From assembly GCF_000733125.1 (NCBI RefSeq), contig NZ_JPHU01000006.1, positions 62,001 to 126,000 of the forward strand: 64,000 nucleotides of DNA. The letters are read 5' to 3'. Below are positions 48,354 to 57,579 of this stretch, piece after piece. A program made the translations under genes and the position numbers. The notes under the pieces are model-generated. The model had not been told where the DNA came from. It searched no databases and saw nothing but the letters and a program-made list of their open reading frames with translations. Positions within the stretch are counted from its first letter, which is position 1. Each line of letters opens with the position of its first letter. The stretch is from Parvularcula oceani. Lineage in GTDB: Bacteria; Pseudomonadota; Alphaproteobacteria; Caulobacterales; Parvularculaceae.

Positions 48354-50720
48354 TCAGTCCCGCGCGTAGCGCTCTTCCACGGGCGCATAGCGGTCCCAGA
48401 CCCGCTCATCGCGCAGCGAGCGGAGAAGCTTGACATATTCGGCATGGGTCCAGGCCAGCGGCGTCGCCGAGTTCGTTCCCTCGCCCGGCGTATAGTCATA
48501 GGCGGTGGGATCGCCGACCCCGTCCCAGACCTGTTCGGGCAGCATCAGCCCTTCATTGGCGAAGAGCTCCATCGCGCGGACATGGGTGGCCGCCACCTCT
48601 TCGGGCGGCATGCCCGCTGCGAGCTCGTAATGGCCGCGCTCGCCGGTGAAGAAGGGCCAGACCCGGCCGCGCTGCCCCGGCGTCATCCGGCCGTAATTCG
48701 CGCCCGTCTCGGCATCGCCGCCATAGCCGTCATTGCCGTAGCGCCGCCAGCCGGGAAAGGCCCCCTCCTCGCCCTCGAAGGTGAACTCGTATTTGACCCG
48801 GTAATGGTCCTCCAGCGCCTGGTCGTCGAGTTCCGGCAGGCTTTCGGTAATCGAGGCAACATCGGCCGGGCGCACGCCGTAACGAACGAGCTCGAGGAAG
48901 CCCGCATCGAGCACGCGGTCCTCGGCGACGCCTTCCTGACCGTTGGCGGGACCCGTCGGGCCCCGGTCGTCCGGGTCCTCGTTCCGGGTGATGCGGAGGA
49001 AGTAGCGCCCGTCGCCATAGCGCCCTTCAGTCGTGAACATGGTGTCCTCGATCCGCGCCTCATAGGCGTCGGCCGCTTCGAGGAAACGCCGGGCATCGTC
49101 GCCGCGCCCCAGCGCCTCCGCCATATCGGCGGCGCTGACGAGCCCGGCGATGACGGCCGCCGTCGTGGAGGGCGAGTAGCCTTCCTGCTCCTCCCAGCGT
49201 TCCTGCTGGGTGCGCGGCGGGATCACCTCGCCCTGATTGTAGTCGAGATCGGTCTCGCCGCCTTCGGTCAGGAAGACCGCAGCCGGGCGCAGCATGCCGT
49301 CATAGGACGCCCGCAACTCTTCCTCGGAAAGGACGCCCGCCTGCCAGAGCTTCCATCCCAGCATGATCGGCATGGCCGTCTGGTCGAGCTGCACCATGAC
49401 CCATTCGCGTTCGCCGTCGACATGGGTCTTCTGCAGGAACCAGCCGGTCGCGCCCTCGTTTCCGGGCATGTCCTCCGTCACCTGAATGTCCGGCAGGTAG
49501 TCGAAGGCCGCCCGCGCCGTCTCCTCGTCGCCCATGGCGAGGAAGGCCATGGCGACCTGATAGAAGTCGCGCGGCCAGACCGCCTTGTAGCCGGTCGAGC
49601 TTTCCGCCGCCGAGACCGTGTCGCCCCACGGATTGGACAAGGATGCGATCAGGGCGCCGGGATGGGTCTTGTCCTCCTGCGCCTTGAGGACGAGCGCGCT
49701 CGCATAGGCGAGCCTGCCGCCGTCGCGCGCTTCTTCGGCGAGGTCCGGCAGCGCGTCGAGCGATGCGATATAGTCGGACCAGCCGACCGCCGCGCCCTCT
49801 CCGTTGTAATTGGCGAGGATCGTGTCATAGCCCTCGGCGAGCGAGCCGTCCGCTTCTTCGCGCGCCGCCTCGCGGCTGTCGCCGAAGCCGATAGCGAGGT
49901 CGAAGGTGACGCTTTCCCCGGGGCGGAGTTCTGCCAGCTTGCCGGTCATGGCGACATTGCCGGGCGCCTCGCCGGTCGTATCGTAGCGCTCTTCGAGCCC
50001 GCCGCTCCGACGAAGCTGGCTCAGCCCGTCCGAGGCACCGACAAAGCCTGCCGAAGCGGCCTCGAAGGGGGACGAAGGCACGACGGCGAGCGCGCTTTCG
50101 CCGTCCGAGGCAATGAGCGCGTCCTCGCCGGCCGAAGCGGTGTCGTCGTCGCCCGTATTGGCGACATGCGGATTGACGAGGAGGTAGGGCGTGACCGGCT
50201 CTTCGCCCAAGGCACGGATGGTCGTCCGCACGAAGAGGGTCTGGCGATCAGGGTCGGTGAAGACGTCCTTGACGGCCTCGTAGCGCCCCTCCTCGTCCCG
50301 CGTCGTGACGCGATAGGCGAGCGAAAGCGGGCGGCCTTCATCGTCCGTGGAGAGGTATTCGATCTCGAACTCGGTGTCCTCGCCTTCGACGTCGACGAAG
50401 CCCTCGCCCACGAAGGCGAGCTTCATGTCCTTGATCTGGGCCTCGTGGATCAGGCCGGCCATGGTCTCGGTGACGATCCCTTCGGCGAGGGAGAACCACA
50501 CCTTGGATACCGGCGCGGTCGGCGCCTCGCCGTCCTCCCCCGCATAGGCCTCATAGGACGTCCCGATGCCGGTCTTGCCAGAAAAGGCCCATACGGAGGG
50601 GTCGCCCGGCGCGCCGGGCGCGATGGCGGCCGGGGCTGCATCCTGCGCGCCGGTCGCGCTGCATGCGCCGAGTGCCGCGGCGAGGACACCGAGCGAAACC
50701 GTGCTCCTGATACGCATCAT
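48354..50720 (-). CDS. GH15 glucoamylase, lipoprotein
   Basis: A 788-aa glucan 1,4-alpha-glucosidase that releases glucose from the ends of malto-oligosaccharides. The N-terminus MMRIRSTVSLGVLAAALGAC is a lipoprotein signal with lipobox LGAC. A beta-sandwich domain (to about residue 290) precedes the (alpha/alpha)6 barrel with GYKAVWPRDFYQ, MVQLDQTAMPIMLGW, and the C-terminal PLAWTHAEYVKLL containing the catalytic base Glu. Start chosen at the ATG pair at 50720/50717 with AGGAGAA upstream. Last gene of the glucan operon, 14 bp after GH97. Confidence 0.93.
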   Translation of the reverse strand: MMRIRSTVSLGVLAAALGACSATGAQDAAPAAIAPGAPGDPSVWAFSGKTGIGTSYEAYAGEDGEAPTAPVSKVWFSLAEGIVTETMAGLIHEAQIKDMKLAFVGEGFVDVEGEDTEFEIEYLSTDDEGRPLSLAYRVTTRDEEGRYEAVKDVFTDPDRQTLFVRTTIRALGEEPVTPYLLVNPHVANTGDDDTASAGEDALIASDGESALAVVPSSPFEAASAGFVGASDGLSQLRRSGGLEERYDTTGEAPGNVAMTGKLAELRPGESVTFDLAIGFGDSREAAREEADGSLAEGYDTILANYNGEGAAVGWSDYIASLDALPDLAEEARDGGRLAYASALVLKAQEDKTHPGALIASLSNPWGDTVSAAESSTGYKAVWPRDFYQVAMAFLAMGDEETARAAFDYLPDIQVTEDMPGNEGATGWFLQKTHVDGEREWVMVQLDQTAMPIMLGWKLWQAGVLSEEELRASYDGMLRPAAVFLTEGGETDLDYNQGEVIPPRTQQERWEEQEGYSPSTTAAVIAGLVSAADMAEALGRGDDARRFLEAADAYEARIEDTMFTTEGRYGDGRYFLRITRNEDPDDRGPTGPANGQEGVAEDRVLDAGFLELVRYGVRPADVASITESLPELDDQALEDHYRVKYEFTFEGEEGAFPGWRRYGNDGYGGDAETGANYGRMTPGQRGRVWPFFTGERGHYELAAGMPPEEVAATHVRAMELFANEGLMLPEQVWDGVGDPTAYDYTPGEGTNSATPLAWTHAEYVKLLRSLRDERVWDRYAPVEERYARD

Positions 50721-50734
50721 TCGCTTCTCCTGTC

Positions 50735-52813
50735 TCATCCTTGGGCCGGGACCAGGCGGACGGCCGCGCCGCCGCCGGGCGCGAGCGGCAGGTCCAGCGT
50801 GTCGCCGGACGTCACTTCACGGCTCTCTATGGCGATGGGATAGGGGTTCGTCTCCCAGTCCGCGCCCTCGCCGTCCCTGTAGATCTCGGCGGTATAGGTC
50901 CGCCCCTCCTCGAGGAAGCCGAGCGGCACATCCAGCGCGCGGCCCTCCTCGTCCGTGACCGCGCCGAGATACCAATCCTCGCCGCCGCGGCGCTGGCGCG
51001 CGATGACGACATAGTCGCCGACTTCGCCCGCAAGCGCGATCGACTCTTCCCAGTCCGTCGGCACGTCCTTGATGAACTGGAAGGGCTCGGGCTTCTCCTC
51101 GTAGTGCTCGACCAGGTCGGCCGCCATCTGGATGGGGCTGTAGAGCACGACATAGAGGGCGAGCTGCTTTGCCAGCGTCGTGCGCACATCGGGGCGCGGC
51201 TCGCCGCCGGGATAGGCGGGCGGGCTGCCTTCGCCCGCTTCGGGCCGCAGCTTGAAGATGCCGGGGGTGTAGTCCATCGGCCCCGACAGCATGCGAGTGT
51301 AAGGCAGGATTGCGGTGTGCTCGGGCGGATTGGGCGGCTGGCCCCAGGCGTCGTATTCGCTGCCCCGCGCGCCTTCACGGCTGATCCAGTTGGGATAGGT
51401 CCGCCGCAGCCCCGTATCCTTGACCGGCTCGTGCGTGTTGATCGAGATTTCCCGCTCGGCCGCCTCGCGCAGCGCCGTGAGGTGATGCTCCACGGCGGCC
51501 TGCCCGTCATGATATTCGTAATGGGCGACCCCGTCCTCGCCCACCCGCTTGAGTTCGCCGCCATCGGCGACATAGCCGGTCTTCACCTGCGCGACGCCGA
51601 GGCGTTCATAGAGGTCGTAGGCCGCCTCCATCTGCTTCTCGTAGTTCGTGATGTTGCCGGAGGTCTCGTGGTGCCCGATCAGGCGCACGCCCTTCTGCCG
51701 GGCATAGTCCGCCACCTCCTCGATATCGAAATCGGGATAGCTCTCGGTGAAGCTGAAGACGTCGCCGTTCTCGTACCAGTCGCCGTCCCAGCCTTCGTTC
51801 CAGCCCTCGACCAGGACGCCCGAGAAGCCGTGCTCGGCGGCGAAATCGATGACGGCCTTGGTGTTCTCGGTCGTCGCGCCGTGAAGCGGGCCCGAGCCCC
51901 AGGTCTGGGTGCCCAGATGCATGCCCCACCAGATGCCGAGATATTTGCCCGGTTCCACCCATGACACATCGCCGAGCGCATTCGGCTCGTTCAGGTTCAG
52001 ATAGATGTCCGTCCCGTTGATCAGGCCTGGCGCATCCTCTGCGACCTGGATCACCCGCCAGGGCGTTTCGAAGGGGGCTTCGAGCTTCACCTTCGGGCCG
52101 TCCGCACGCGGCGCGAGATCCGCTTCGAGGCGGTTGCCGCGGCCGAGCGTCAGGCTCATTCCGGAATAGTCGACCAGCGCCGCCTCGTGGATCGAGAGAT
52201 GCGTGCCGCCGCCGAGTTCGAAGGTGACCGGTGTATGGACGGTGTGGATGTCGCCGAGCGGCGTTTCCTCGTAGATGTACTCGTAGCGGTTCCACATGCG
52301 CGCCGGAATCCACCAGGCCGTCGTATCCGCCTCGGGCAGAACGAATTCGGTCAGCTCGTCGGTGATCGCCACCTCCCCGCGGAGGCTGCGCTGTTTCGGC
52401 ACCTCGTAGCGGAAGCCGAGGCCGTCATCGAAGACGCGGACGCGCAGGTCGAACCGCCGCCGCTCATCCTCTTCGTCCATGAAGGTGACGAGAAGCTCGT
52501 TGTGGCGGTCCTCGACGATGCGCCGCTCGCCCCAGGGCTGCTCCCAGCTTTCGTCCGCCGCTGCGCGGTCCTTCTCTTCGAGAACCATTCCCTCCTGAAA
52601 GCCGCGGTGCTCCGCGAAACGCATGCCCAGCTGCGAAGGCTCGACCACCGTCTCACCCTCGAAGGTCACGGCATAGGTGGGCCGGCCCGCGCCGTCCGTG
52701 GACAGCGTGACCACAAGGTCTCCATGGGGCGATGCGACCTCGAGATCCTGCGCGGAGGCGGCGCCCGCGAGAGCGAGGGTTCCGGCAGCAGAGAGTAACA
52801 GCGTTTTCAACAA
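50735..52813 (-). CDS. GH97 alpha-glucosidase (SusB-like)
   Basis: A 692-aa periplasmic glycoside hydrolase. Domains: N-terminal beta-sandwich (to about 270), a (beta/alpha)8 barrel with AAEHGFSGVLVEGWNEGW, THEPVKDTGLRRTYPNW and SREGARGSEYDAWG, and a C-terminal beta domain. The Glu residues in NTHEP and REGARGSE match the inverting, SusB-like subgroup rather than the retaining one. The start is a TTG pair (52813/52810) behind AAGGAGG: it yields a classic signal peptide LLKTLLLSAAGTLALAGAAS, whereas an upstream ATG inside the halogenase gene adds an acidic lead. The ribosome binding site overlaps the halogenase stop codon. Confidence 0.93.
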   Translation of the reverse strand: MLKTLLLSAAGTLALAGAASAQDLEVASPHGDLVVTLSTDGAGRPTYAVTFEGETVVEPSQLGMRFAEHRGFQEGMVLEEKDRAAADESWEQPWGERRIVEDRHNELLVTFMDEEDERRRFDLRVRVFDDGLGFRYEVPKQRSLRGEVAITDELTEFVLPEADTTAWWIPARMWNRYEYIYEETPLGDIHTVHTPVTFELGGGTHLSIHEAALVDYSGMSLTLGRGNRLEADLAPRADGPKVKLEAPFETPWRVIQVAEDAPGLINGTDIYLNLNEPNALGDVSWVEPGKYLGIWWGMHLGTQTWGSGPLHGATTENTKAVIDFAAEHGFSGVLVEGWNEGWDGDWYENGDVFSFTESYPDFDIEEVADYARQKGVRLIGHHETSGNITNYEKQMEAAYDLYERLGVAQVKTGYVADGGELKRVGEDGVAHYEYHDGQAAVEHHLTALREAAEREISINTHEPVKDTGLRRTYPNWISREGARGSEYDAWGQPPNPPEHTAILPYTRMLSGPMDYTPGIFKLRPEAGEGSPPAYPGGEPRPDVRTTLAKQLALYVVLYSPIQMAADLVEHYEEKPEPFQFIKDVPTDWEESIALAGEVGDYVVIARQRRGGEDWYLGAVTDEEGRALDVPLGFLEEGRTYTAEIYRDGEGADWETNPYPIAIESREVTSGDTLDLPLAPGGGAAVRLVPAQG

Positions 52814-52823
52814 GTTTGCCTCC

Positions 52824-54359
52824 TTAGGCTCGATTTTCATCACCTGACAGCGCTGCCGGGTCCGTTCCGGTCAGCCTCGCAACGGCATCTTCGTGAGTGG
52901 GCAGGCGTTCGGCCGTTCGCCCGATCAGGTTTCTCGTATTCGCAAGGATGCTCCGCAGGCGCTCTTCGGGCAGCGCGTTCGCGGCGGGCGCCCAGCCTTC
53001 GGGCCGCACGCCCTGTCCTTCGAGGACTTGCACCCATCCCGTTTCGGTGAAGAGCTCGCTCTCTTCGGCGAAGAAGCGGCCGCCGGCGCGGAACAGCGAG
53101 AGCCGCCGTTCCAGGCTTTCGGGCAAGGCGGCCGACCGCCGCTCGTCCCAGAACGGCTCTCCTGCCCTTCCATTGACGGCGTAGTGCAGCACGAGGAAAT
53201 CGCGGATGCGCTCCCACTCGGTTCGTGTACGCTGATTATAGGCGTTGCACAGCGCTGGCTCCATAGAGCCCGTGGGGAAGGCTTGGACGAGCCGCTCCAC
53301 GGCGGACTGGACGAGGTGGATCGAGGTCGATTCGAGCGGCTCCATGAAGCCTGCGGCGAGGCCGAGCGCGACGACGTTTCCGGCCCAAGCCTCGCGCCGC
53401 CGCCCGGTCCTGAAGGGGATGAGGCGGGGCTCTCCCTCCGCTTCTCCCTCGAGATTCCGGGTGAGCACGGCCGCCGCCTCGTCGTCGGACATATGCGCGC
53501 TCGAATAGACATGGCCGTTGCCGACGCGCCCCTGCAGAGGGATCCGCCACTGCCAGCCGGCTTTCCGCGCCATGGCTTGCGTGTAAGGGCGCAAGGCCGG
53601 GCCCGGCGCGCTGCGCACGGCGACAGCCCTGTCGCAAGGCAGGTGCGCGGACCAGTCCTCGAAGGGCACGCCCATCTCCTGGCCGATGAGCCGGCTCCGG
53701 AAGCCCGAGCAGTCGAGGAAGACTTCGCCTTTCACTCTGCGCCCGTCGCGGAGGGTGAGGGCCGAGACGTTCCCGGTTTCGTCGCTCTTCACGACCGCTT
53801 CGACCCGACCTTCGATCCGCTCCACCCCGGCCGCCTCCGCCGTCCGGCGCAGGAGCGTCGCGAAGCGGGTCGCGTCGAGGTGGAAGGCGGAGACGATGCC
53901 GCCGATGCGCGTATCGCCGATGCGCGGCAGCTGGGCGTAACGCCCGCTATAAGCAGCCTGCGCCGTCAGCGAATAGTCCCACAGCTCGCCGGCCTCGCCG
54001 CCTTGCTGCGCCCGGCGCAGATGATGGTGGAACGGCGCAAGGCCCAGCGGCAGGCCGAACTCGCCGAAGGCATGGATGTAGCGATGGCCGGGCGCCCTCC
54101 AGCCTTCGAAGGCGATGCCGAGCTTGAAGGTGGCGTCCGTCTCGGACAGCACCCTGCGGTCGTCCAGGCCAAGAAAGTTCAGAAGGTGCCGGATCTGCGG
54201 GATGGTCGCTTCGCCCACCCCGACCGTGCCGATCTCATCCGATTCGACGAGAGTGACCGCGACCGCAGGCCCGAGCGCCTTCGCCAGCACGGCAGCGGCC
54301 ATCCACCCGGCGGTTCCGCCGCCCAGGATGACCACGCTCTCGATCTTCGATGCGTTCAC
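52824..54359 (-). CDS. Tryptophan-halogenase-like flavoprotein
   Basis: A 511-aa flavin-dependent halogenase family protein. FAD motif GGGTAGWMAA (13-22), the catalytic Lys at position 79 in ATFKLGI, WQWRIP (269-274, the WxWxIP halogenase signature) and MEPLESTSIHL (339-349) with the active Glu region are all present, so the catalytic set looks intact. No tryptophan or natural-product biosynthesis gene is nearby; it sits between a TonB receptor and a GH97 enzyme, as halogenase-like proteins often do in carbohydrate loci of alphaproteobacteria and xanthomonads. Substrate and role there are unknown. No signal peptide, so it is cytoplasmic. Confidence 0.92.
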   Translation of the reverse strand: MNASKIESVVILGGGTAGWMAAAVLAKALGPAVAVTLVESDEIGTVGVGEATIPQIRHLLNFLGLDDRRVLSETDATFKLGIAFEGWRAPGHRYIHAFGEFGLPLGLAPFHHHLRRAQQGGEAGELWDYSLTAQAAYSGRYAQLPRIGDTRIGGIVSAFHLDATRFATLLRRTAEAAGVERIEGRVEAVVKSDETGNVSALTLRDGRRVKGEVFLDCSGFRSRLIGQEMGVPFEDWSAHLPCDRAVAVRSAPGPALRPYTQAMARKAGWQWRIPLQGRVGNGHVYSSAHMSDDEAAAVLTRNLEGEAEGEPRLIPFRTGRRREAWAGNVVALGLAAGFMEPLESTSIHLVQSAVERLVQAFPTGSMEPALCNAYNQRTRTEWERIRDFLVLHYAVNGRAGEPFWDERRSAALPESLERRLSLFRAGGRFFAEESELFTETGWVQVLEGQGVRPEGWAPAANALPEERLRSILANTRNLIGRTAERLPTHEDAVARLTGTDPAALSGDENRA

Positions 54360-54420
54360 GAGTCCTCTCCTGCGAAACCGGTGCGGGCGCGGCCCTGAGA
54401 GGGACCGCGCCCGCCGCCGA

Positions 54421-57354
54421 TCAGAACCGGTAGGACGCGCCGATCAGATAGGTGCGGCCATAGCTCTGATAATCGATCACCCGCCGCTCGTCAGAGCCGT
54501 CTCCGTCAAGGGTGATGAAGGGCTCGTCGGTCAGGTTCAGCGCCTGCAGGGAAACGGACAGGCCGTCGAGCGGCCCGCCCTCTTCGAAGCGGTAGCCGAT
54601 CTGGGCATCGACGATGCCCTCGGACTTGGCGGTGCGGAAGAGCCGGTTGGCGGAGATGCCGGACACCTCTGCCAGGAACTCGTCCCTATACCGATAGCTC
54701 ACCCGGCTCTCGAACCCGCCGCGCTCGAAATAGGCGGTCGCATTGCCGACCCATTTGGACAGGCCGGGCACCTGGATGGCATCCGCGCCTTCTGTCAGCG
54801 TCACCTCGCTGTCGGTGTAGGAGACCGAGCCGAGAACGCCGAGCCCGCGCAGCGGTTCGGCGAAGTCGCCGAAGGGCACGGCGAAGCTGAACTCCGCGCC
54901 CATGATTTCGCCGTCGCCTTCATTGGTCGGGCCCGAGACGATGCCGTCCGTCGTTCCGAGATCGTCCACGAGGTCGTCGGGCACTTCGTTCAGGAACTGG
55001 CTGAAGTCGGCCACGAAGGAGCTCGACTCGTTCACATAGTCCTTGAGGTCCTTGTAGTAGCCGGCCAGCGCCACATAGCCGCCGGGGCTGAAATAGTGCT
55101 CGACCGACAGGTCTACGCCGTCGGCGATATAGGGCCGCAGCTGCGGGTTGCCGCCATTGGCGTTGAAGTAGACCTGTCCGGATTCGAGCGGATTGCCCAG
55201 GAATTGCGGCTGGAGGCTGAGGTTCAGGCTGGCGTTGAGGTTGTCCATCCGCGCGCGGGCCAGCGTCCGGGCAGCGCCGAAGCGGATCTGGGTCTCCTCC
55301 GTGACCGAGAAGATCAGGTTCACGCTGGGCAGAACATCCGTATACTCATCGCCGTCCGTCACGTCGACGATGTTCGCGCCGATCGAACCCGCATCGCTGA
55401 CGTCCTCGCCCGGCTGGATCCGAATGCCGGAGGATGTCTGGTTCGTGTGCACCACCTGCACGCCGACATTGCCCGTCAGCGGCACCTGACCGAGCATGGC
55501 GTCGAGATCGGCGCGGATCCAGCCCTGCCAGATCTCCTCTTCGACGTTCCAGTCCTGCGGGAAGTTCAGGGACGAGCCGGCGACGGCGAGCGGCACGTAG
55601 AAATTGTCGACCAGATAGCGCGGATCGTAGGTCACCTGGGCGGGAATGCCAAGATAATCCATGCCCGCCTGCTCGTCGAGCAGCGCCTCCTGCGGGATCG
55701 GCGCCTCGGTCGCGCCGTTCGGCAGGGTCAGGAAGGACTGCTCGAAGACGCGCGATTTCTCGCGGTTCGAGAAGTTCACGCCCGCCTCGACTTCTTCGAG
55801 GAAGCCGTTCTCGAGGATCTTCTTGAGCGAGGCCTCGACCTGGAACAGCTCGTCCTCGGTGATCGGATTGTTGATGAATCCGGCCTGCACCAGCGGATTG
55901 CCGGTGTTGGGGTCGGTATTGCCCCCGCCCCAGCCCTGCGGGTCGGTCAGGACGAAAGAGCCCGGATCGCCATAGTCGAGATTGAGCGAGTTGAAATAGA
56001 AGAAGCCATCCTCCGTCCGCTGAAAAGCGAGGCGGTTGCCCGGATCGCCCCCGGCCGCGCCTCTGTTGTAGCTCGTTCCCGAATAGCTTTCGATCAGCTG
56101 GTCCTCGCGGTCGGCCACCGAATAGGCGATGTCCGCCTCGGCGATCCACGTCTCCGACAGGTCGTAGGTCGTGTTGAGCCCGGCCGAGAACAGCTCCGCC
56201 TCGCGACGGTTGAAGTCGTTCCTGACTACGCCGTAGACAGGCGAGTAGACGCCTTCGGTCACGAAGCCGTCGTCGAGCACCGGCGTGCCGGCCTCGACCA
56301 CGGGGCCGCCCCCCCACAGAAGAGGCAGCTCGACGCCGCGCAGATACTGATCTTCCTGGAAGTCGGTGTAATAGACGTCCACGGCCGCCGAGAAGGCGTC
56401 GACCGGCTGCCATTCCACGATGCCGATCAGGCCGATCCGCTCGAGCTCGTTCGACTGGACATAGGGCTTGGCGCCGCCGATCACCGCGCCGTACTCGTCG
56501 AAGCTCAGGAACTCGTCGTCGCTGTCATCGTCGGGCGTGTCGCCGCCCGCGATCTGGCGCTGGCTGTCGATCGTGACGGTGCCTTCGGGCGTGATGAAGG
56601 ACGGCGGATAGCCCCAGGCGTTGAAGCGCTCGTTCTGGGTCGGCGTGCCCTGATAGGCCGCGCCGAAGGCCCAGCCGAACGTGCCGTCCGCATTCTGGTC
56701 GGCGTAAGTGGCCGTCGCCCGCCAGCCGCTGTCATCGGCATCGGGGTTCAGCGCATCCGTGCCGTTGAACTCATAGCGCAGGCTCGTGGACAAGATGCGC
56801 TCCGACTGCTCCAGCGGGCGAAGGGTCCGAAGGTCGACCGTGCCCGCGAGGCCCTGTCCGATCAGGCCTGCATAGGGCGTCTTGTAGACGACCGCCGCCT
56901 GCAGGAGCTCCGCCGGGTACTGGTCGAATTCGACGCCGCGATTGTCGCCGGTCGAGACCTGTTGGCGCCCGTTGAGGAGCGCCGTCGAGAAATCGGGGCC
57001 GAGGCCGCGGATCGACAGGTTCTGCGCCCTGCCCTCGACCCGCTGGGTCGCAAGGCCGGGCAGGCGGCCGAGCGCCTCGGCGATGGAGACGTCCGGCAGC
57101 TTGCCGATATCCTCGGCCGACACCGCCTCGACGATCGAATCGGCGTTGCGCTTCGTCGTGACGGCGTTCTGAATCGAGCGGGCGAAACCTTCGACGACGA
57201 TCACGTCCTGATCATAGTCGTCGTCGATCGCGTAATCCGCGATCTCGTCCGCCGTGTCGTCTTCCTGCGCGTTCGCAGCGCCCAGAACGAGCGCCGCGCC
57301 GGTCGCCGCGCTCATCATCAGGGCCGCGCGGCCCAGCCTGGCTTTGAACATCAT
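54421..57354 (-). CDS. TonB-dependent receptor for alpha-glucans
   Basis: A 977-aa outer-membrane receptor of the Caulobacter type (TIGR01782-like). The signal peptide ends near AANAQ; a TonB-box-like DVIVVEGFARS follows; the plug has SIAEALGRLPGLATQRVEGR and NLSIRGLGPDFSTALLNGR. The barrel runs to the terminal YGRTYLIGASYRF ending in Phe, as required for outer-membrane insertion. It presumably imports malto-oligosaccharides for the periplasmic GH97 and GH15 enzymes. First gene of the operon, divergent from the amylase gene across a region with two LacI-type operators. Confidence 0.93.
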   Translation of the reverse strand: MMFKARLGRAALMMSAATGAALVLGAANAQEDDTADEIADYAIDDDYDQDVIVVEGFARSIQNAVTTKRNADSIVEAVSAEDIGKLPDVSIAEALGRLPGLATQRVEGRAQNLSIRGLGPDFSTALLNGRQQVSTGDNRGVEFDQYPAELLQAAVVYKTPYAGLIGQGLAGTVDLRTLRPLEQSERILSTSLRYEFNGTDALNPDADDSGWRATATYADQNADGTFGWAFGAAYQGTPTQNERFNAWGYPPSFITPEGTVTIDSQRQIAGGDTPDDDSDDEFLSFDEYGAVIGGAKPYVQSNELERIGLIGIVEWQPVDAFSAAVDVYYTDFQEDQYLRGVELPLLWGGGPVVEAGTPVLDDGFVTEGVYSPVYGVVRNDFNRREAELFSAGLNTTYDLSETWIAEADIAYSVADREDQLIESYSGTSYNRGAAGGDPGNRLAFQRTEDGFFYFNSLNLDYGDPGSFVLTDPQGWGGGNTDPNTGNPLVQAGFINNPITEDELFQVEASLKKILENGFLEEVEAGVNFSNREKSRVFEQSFLTLPNGATEAPIPQEALLDEQAGMDYLGIPAQVTYDPRYLVDNFYVPLAVAGSSLNFPQDWNVEEEIWQGWIRADLDAMLGQVPLTGNVGVQVVHTNQTSSGIRIQPGEDVSDAGSIGANIVDVTDGDEYTDVLPSVNLIFSVTEETQIRFGAARTLARARMDNLNASLNLSLQPQFLGNPLESGQVYFNANGGNPQLRPYIADGVDLSVEHYFSPGGYVALAGYYKDLKDYVNESSSFVADFSQFLNEVPDDLVDDLGTTDGIVSGPTNEGDGEIMGAEFSFAVPFGDFAEPLRGLGVLGSVSYTDSEVTLTEGADAIQVPGLSKWVGNATAYFERGGFESRVSYRYRDEFLAEVSGISANRLFRTAKSEGIVDAQIGYRFEEGGPLDGLSVSLQALNLTDEPFITLDGDGSDERRVIDYQSYGRTYLIGASYRF

Positions 57355-57450
57355 CGCTCTTCCTCCCGTTTCCGGCTCCTTGCCCGGAGCCTCGTTCTTC
57401 GCCGCTTGGGCGCGGCCTCGGCGCGGAAGCTAGGGCTGAACGCTGCGTAA

Positions 57451-57464
57451 TGCAAACGATGTCA
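57451..57464. promoter_or_regulatory. LacI-family operator O1
   Basis: TGCAAACGATGTCA fits the LacI/GalR-family (cre-like) consensus TGNAANCGNTNNCA at every defined base. It lies 97 bp upstream of the TonB receptor start, in the divergent intergenic region. Confidence 0.6.
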
Positions 57465-57483
57465 TTCATTGCACCGGCAAAAA

Positions 57484-57497
57484 TGCAATCAATTGCA
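57484..57497. promoter_or_regulatory. LacI-family operator O2
   Basis: TGCAATCAATTGCA is an inverted repeat (TGCAAT / ATTGCA) matching the same consensus with one mismatch. It begins exactly 33 bp after O1, about three helical turns, and 83 bp upstream of the amylase ATG. Confidence 0.6.
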
Positions 57498-57579
57498 AGA
57501 GAGCGCCGATTGAGACAGCCTGAAGGCCGGCGGCGCGAAGGCGATAACAGTGCGCTGCGCGAGAAATCGGGAGGACGTC

